Shown in pieces: positions 61,625 through 64,000 of a DNA stretch of 64,000 nucleotides (positions are counted from its first letter, which is position 1; every line of letters begins with the position of its first letter). The stretch is from Odobenus rosmarus divergens (lineage: Eukaryota; Chordata; Mammalia; Carnivora; Odobenidae), in assembly GCF_000321225.1 (NCBI RefSeq), contig NW_004450287.1, positions 1,834,054 through 1,898,053 of the forward strand, in the 5' to 3' direction. Made by a program: the position numbers and the translations under genes. The notes under the pieces are model-generated. The model had not been told where the DNA came from. It saw only the letters and a program-made list of their open reading frames with translations, and did no database searches.

Positions 61625-62590
61625 CCAACCATGATACAACAGTGCTGATGGGGTAAGTCTTTTGAGATTCCATGCTTGGATGTTTTCTCTTCTAGACATA
61701 AGCAATGGGTGCTCTCACAAACCAGTGTGTGCCTAACTTTTCAACTTCTGAAATAACATTTTTGTACTTTCCTAGAATTCTTTAAAAACCTAGCATATGT
61801 TCTTAAATGTGGTGCCTGTAACTAGCTTTTCTTGTTCTATGTGTTGGAATACCATAAATAAAAGCACTTCTCTTTCTAAAGATTACCTAGATAAATCTTA
61901 CATTAAAACACACCCCTGAGTTTTGGTTTAAACATTTATTATAAGTCCAAATTTAAATATATGTAAATATGTGTATGTGTGTGTGCGTGTGTGTTTGTGT
62001 ATATATATCAAGTCTTAATGCTGTTTTGTTAAACTAATGACTTTGATGTCAAATAATCTGAAAATTCTCGTTTCTAATGTTCAGTCTTAACAGAGCAGTA
62101 CCATATTTATTTCAAAGTATTCTTTTTACAAATTTAATCGACTCAAATATTAAGCATCAATGATGATAATCTATTGCTCTACTGAAAAGGAATCTCTAGG
62201 GGACAGATGAAAAAGAAACGTTATAGAATTCTATCCTTCAAAGTAGGACAGGACAGTTACCTATAAATCATGCTCTTTATTTATTAATATAATTAAGCCC
62301 ATCAGTACACTTAACTTTCAGACTCAACAAATGTCTGGGATGAACAATTTCCACTTTTTCTAAAACAAAGGGGATGTGTTTAAAAAGGGTCCTCTGCAGG
62401 CTCTCTGCACAATGCCTGCTATTTTAAAACATGATTTATGTGTCTAATTCCTGGAGCTGCCTTGAAAAATATACTGGGTTTTTCCTCGCACGCTACCTAT
62501 TAGGAGAAGACACTCCAATTTGAAGAGTGCACTCTGTTTCAGACTACAGAATGCTATATCATGTCAGCATTTTCATTAAATACTGCTCAA
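61625..62590. other. AT-rich stretch left of the promoter region
   Basis: Contains the TG-rich tract; nothing else recognised. Base composition changes at about 62,600 where the TATA-like patch begins. Confidence 0.45.
61969..62010. repeat. (TG)n-rich tract, interrupted
   Basis: tgtgtatgtgtgtgtgcgtg with TA-rich ends. Confidence 0.8.
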
Positions 62591-62660
62591 GCTGGACCTT
62601 AAACAAATGGCACGGAGAGCCACAGCTGCAGCCACTGCAGACAGTTATCCCGCCGGGAGG

Positions 62661-62670
62661 CTTATATAAG
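62661..62670. promoter_or_regulatory. Palindromic TATA-like box cttatataag
   Basis: The ten bases are their own reverse complement, so they give TATATAAG on either strand. They sit in a local GC-rich patch (cccgccgggagg to the left, aggcgcaggaccgg to the right), unlike the AT-rich DNA where chance TATA strings are common. In + orientation a start would fall near 62,693; in - orientation near 62,635. It lies about 670 bp downstream of the proposed splice donor, so it could mark an alternative promoter or an enhancer transcript. No linked ORF or donor supports this further. Confidence 0.35.
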
Positions 62671-63337
62671 AGGCGCAGGACCGGCAGGGTGAAACCCAAG
62701 TGTCATCATCTGAATCCTATTTCTTTGAGACTTGCCCACATTCTTGAAATGTATTAAGTCATATACAATGAACGGATTTCTCATTTTATTTGCCTTACGG
62801 CACAAAACGCTGTATTGACTTACAAGTTGTTTTCTCCCTAAAGGACTGGGCTCCAATTAGGGAAACACTGGCAACTTCTGCCTAGGGGAAGAGTAAAGTG
62901 GGATGCGCGGGAAGCCCGAAGGGCTGGGAAGGAATGACTTAGCTCCCACCCCCAAAGACCTATCGCATCCAGGAATATTACGGGAGTCACTCCCCGGAGG
63001 ACTTAGGATAGAGGGAGCAGGACCCTGCCCGCACCCTCCACTGCCAAACACACAGTCAAGGAGTTCGGAACGTGCAATCAGCAGCAGGCGAAATGCCCTC
63101 GGAGCACCTGTCCTCTCGCAGCATTTCCAACTGGCACATTCGTCAGAGGCTGCTGCCAGCCCGCCCTGGAATGCCTCTCCCCGCGTGCCGGGTCCGCTTC
63201 TTCGCACCCTGAACTCCCCGAGATGGAGCCCAGCTCCTAACAAGAGCGGCCACCCCCAGATTCCCACATGAGGATAATAAAAACGCACCTCCCCTCCCCA
63301 GGGCTCCCTCCAACTTCCGAAACTACAGTCAACTTAC

Positions 63338-63810
63338 CGGGACGCAGGAGGCAGGGAGCCTTCCGAGGGGACCTCGCTCCGCCGCGCTCAGCCCCGCTGG
63401 CCCGGCACTGCCCGGGCGGCGGCGGGTGCAAGGCTAGGCGCTGTCGCTCTGCACCAGCCACCTCGCTCCGCCGTGCCCGGGGCCGGGCACTCGCCAGGGC
63501 GCACCGGCCGGCGGGGGCGGCCGCAGCGGCGACTGAGGCTGCACGCGGCCGCGCGGACCGAGAGCTGCAGATGGCACCGACCCCGGAGTGCGGCGCTCCT
63601 AGTCCCTGGTGCGTGTCTCCGGCTCCGAGGGAATGGCGACTCAACGAGGAACGCGGCAAGGGAAAAGCCGAGGCGCTGTTAGCCGCAGAGCCTCCAGCCC
63701 GCTCCCAGGCAGTGGGTCACATCGCAGGCGCGCCAGCGGGGGAGCTAGCGGGCGAGCACCGCAGTCCGCACTCGCTGCCGCGCCGCGGAGAATGACAAGC
63801 GCCGAGGCGG
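63338..63810 (-). other. Probable untranslated first exon of an unidentified leftward gene
   Basis: Read on the minus strand, the island ends in a near-perfect splice donor, gcgtcccg|gtaagttg, with the GT at 63,337-63,336. This sets the 3' edge of a first exon at 63,338. The 5' edge is a guess (about 63,780-63,830), placed just downstream of the GC boxes and CRE-like site. Within this stretch I see only one minus-strand ATG, and it is followed at once by a stop codon (63,718-63,723). The exon is therefore probably all 5'UTR, with translation starting in a later exon outside the window. The open frames crossing this region are GC-rich chance frames with low-complexity Arg/Ala/Pro content. I do not recognise the gene. 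An alternative is a non-coding RNA first exon. Confidence 0.55.
63718..63723 (-). promoter_or_regulatory. Start-stop upstream ORF (ATGTGA) in the proposed 5'UTR
   Basis: On the minus strand the proposed leader contains cctgcgatgtgaccc: an ATG directly followed by TGA, so the upstream ORF encodes only methionine. Such start-stop elements are known in some mammalian leaders, where they can hold ribosomes and lower downstream translation. The element matters only if the first-exon call is right and transcription starts to the right of 63,723. The context (C at -3, T at +4) is a weak Kozak match, so scanning ribosomes may often pass it. Confidence 0.4.
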
Positions 63811-64000
63811 AGCAGCTGTGCAGGGCGCGGGGCGCGAGTGCGCATGATCCCGGCCCGCTGCGGCACGTCACGGGGGAGGGAGGGGCGGGAAGGGAGCGAG
63901 CTGGGCGGGGCCGGGGTAGGGGCCCCCGGGGGCGGACTAGGGCGCTGCGCCCAGCTCCCTCGCGGGAAGGTACAGGAAGTCTCCCGCCTTGGGTTTTGTG

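Larger units (their letters stand above)
63170..64000. promoter_or_regulatory. CpG island promoter (runs off the window end)
   Basis: CpG dinucleotides become dense from about 63,170 and stay dense to nearly the end, in sharp contrast with the AT-rich DNA to the left. No TATA box lies inside the island. Sites seen, in + coordinates: GC boxes at 63,882-63,889 and 63,903-63,910, a CRE-like gtgacgtgcc on the minus strand at 63,863-63,872, an NRF1-like half site tgcgcatg at 63,838-63,845, and an ETS core aggaagt near 63,974-63,980. All lie to the right of the proposed first exon, where a promoter for a leftward gene should be. CpG-island promoters are often bidirectional, so a rightward transcript starting beyond the window is possible. 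The island is seen directly; its promoter role is inferred from known vertebrate gene structure. Confidence 0.85.

Noticed and set aside
62857..63288. 143-codon minus-strand frame just below the proposed donor
   Set aside because: It begins within the CpG-rich margin and shows no domain or acceptor; GC content explains its length.
63268..63795. 175-codon + strand frame in the CpG island
   Set aside because: GC-rich sequence has few stop codons; the content is Arg/Ala/Pro-rich and an opposite-strand frame of similar length overlaps it.

Overview
The window reads as nuclear DNA from a carnivoran mammal. The main evidence is about fifteen copies of a tRNA-Lys-derived CAN-SINE: a head like ggcgcctgggtggctcagt, an inner block around ctgctcagcagggagtctgc, and an (AAAT)n plus poly-A tail. 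The sequence version resembles elements I associate with arctoid caniforms (bear or seal-like more than mustelid or cat). That last step is from memory and not secure. Everything else fits a mammal: L1 and L2 LINE pieces, MIR, hAT fossils (MER5/MER20/MER3-like), low GC over most of the window, and one CpG island.

Layout. 1-62,590 is AT-rich non-coding DNA in which I find no convincing protein-coding gene. It holds SINEs, two clear L1 3' pieces (14.6-15.3 kb and 41.5-42.7 kb), an older antisense L1 (34.3-36.4 kb), several L2 relics, MIRs, hAT fossils and microsatellites. One possible spliced exon on the + strand lies at 2,770-2,837. The most striking local structure is a ~1.16 kb array of CAC/CAG-type triplets at 7,058-8,216. 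It is open in many frames and gives long but meaningless ORFs. At 14.8-16.0 kb two ~170 bp L1-derived segments face each other as an inverted repeat.

62,590-64,000 is the regulatory end. A CpG island starts near 63,170 and runs off the window. GC boxes, a CRE-like site and an ETS core sit at its right side, and a near-perfect splice donor on the minus strand sits at 63,337. The simplest reading is the promoter and untranslated first exon of a gene transcribed leftward, whose first intron would cover most or all of the window. The proposed 5'UTR carries a minimal start-stop upstream ORF. A palindromic TATA-like box lies ~670 bp inside that intron. I do not recognise the gene.

I did not find a new multi-gene system. 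The items most worth checking are the triplet array, the CpG-island first exon, the candidate exon near 2.8 kb and the inverted L1-derived pair. Repeat family names are from memory and should be confirmed with a repeat library.
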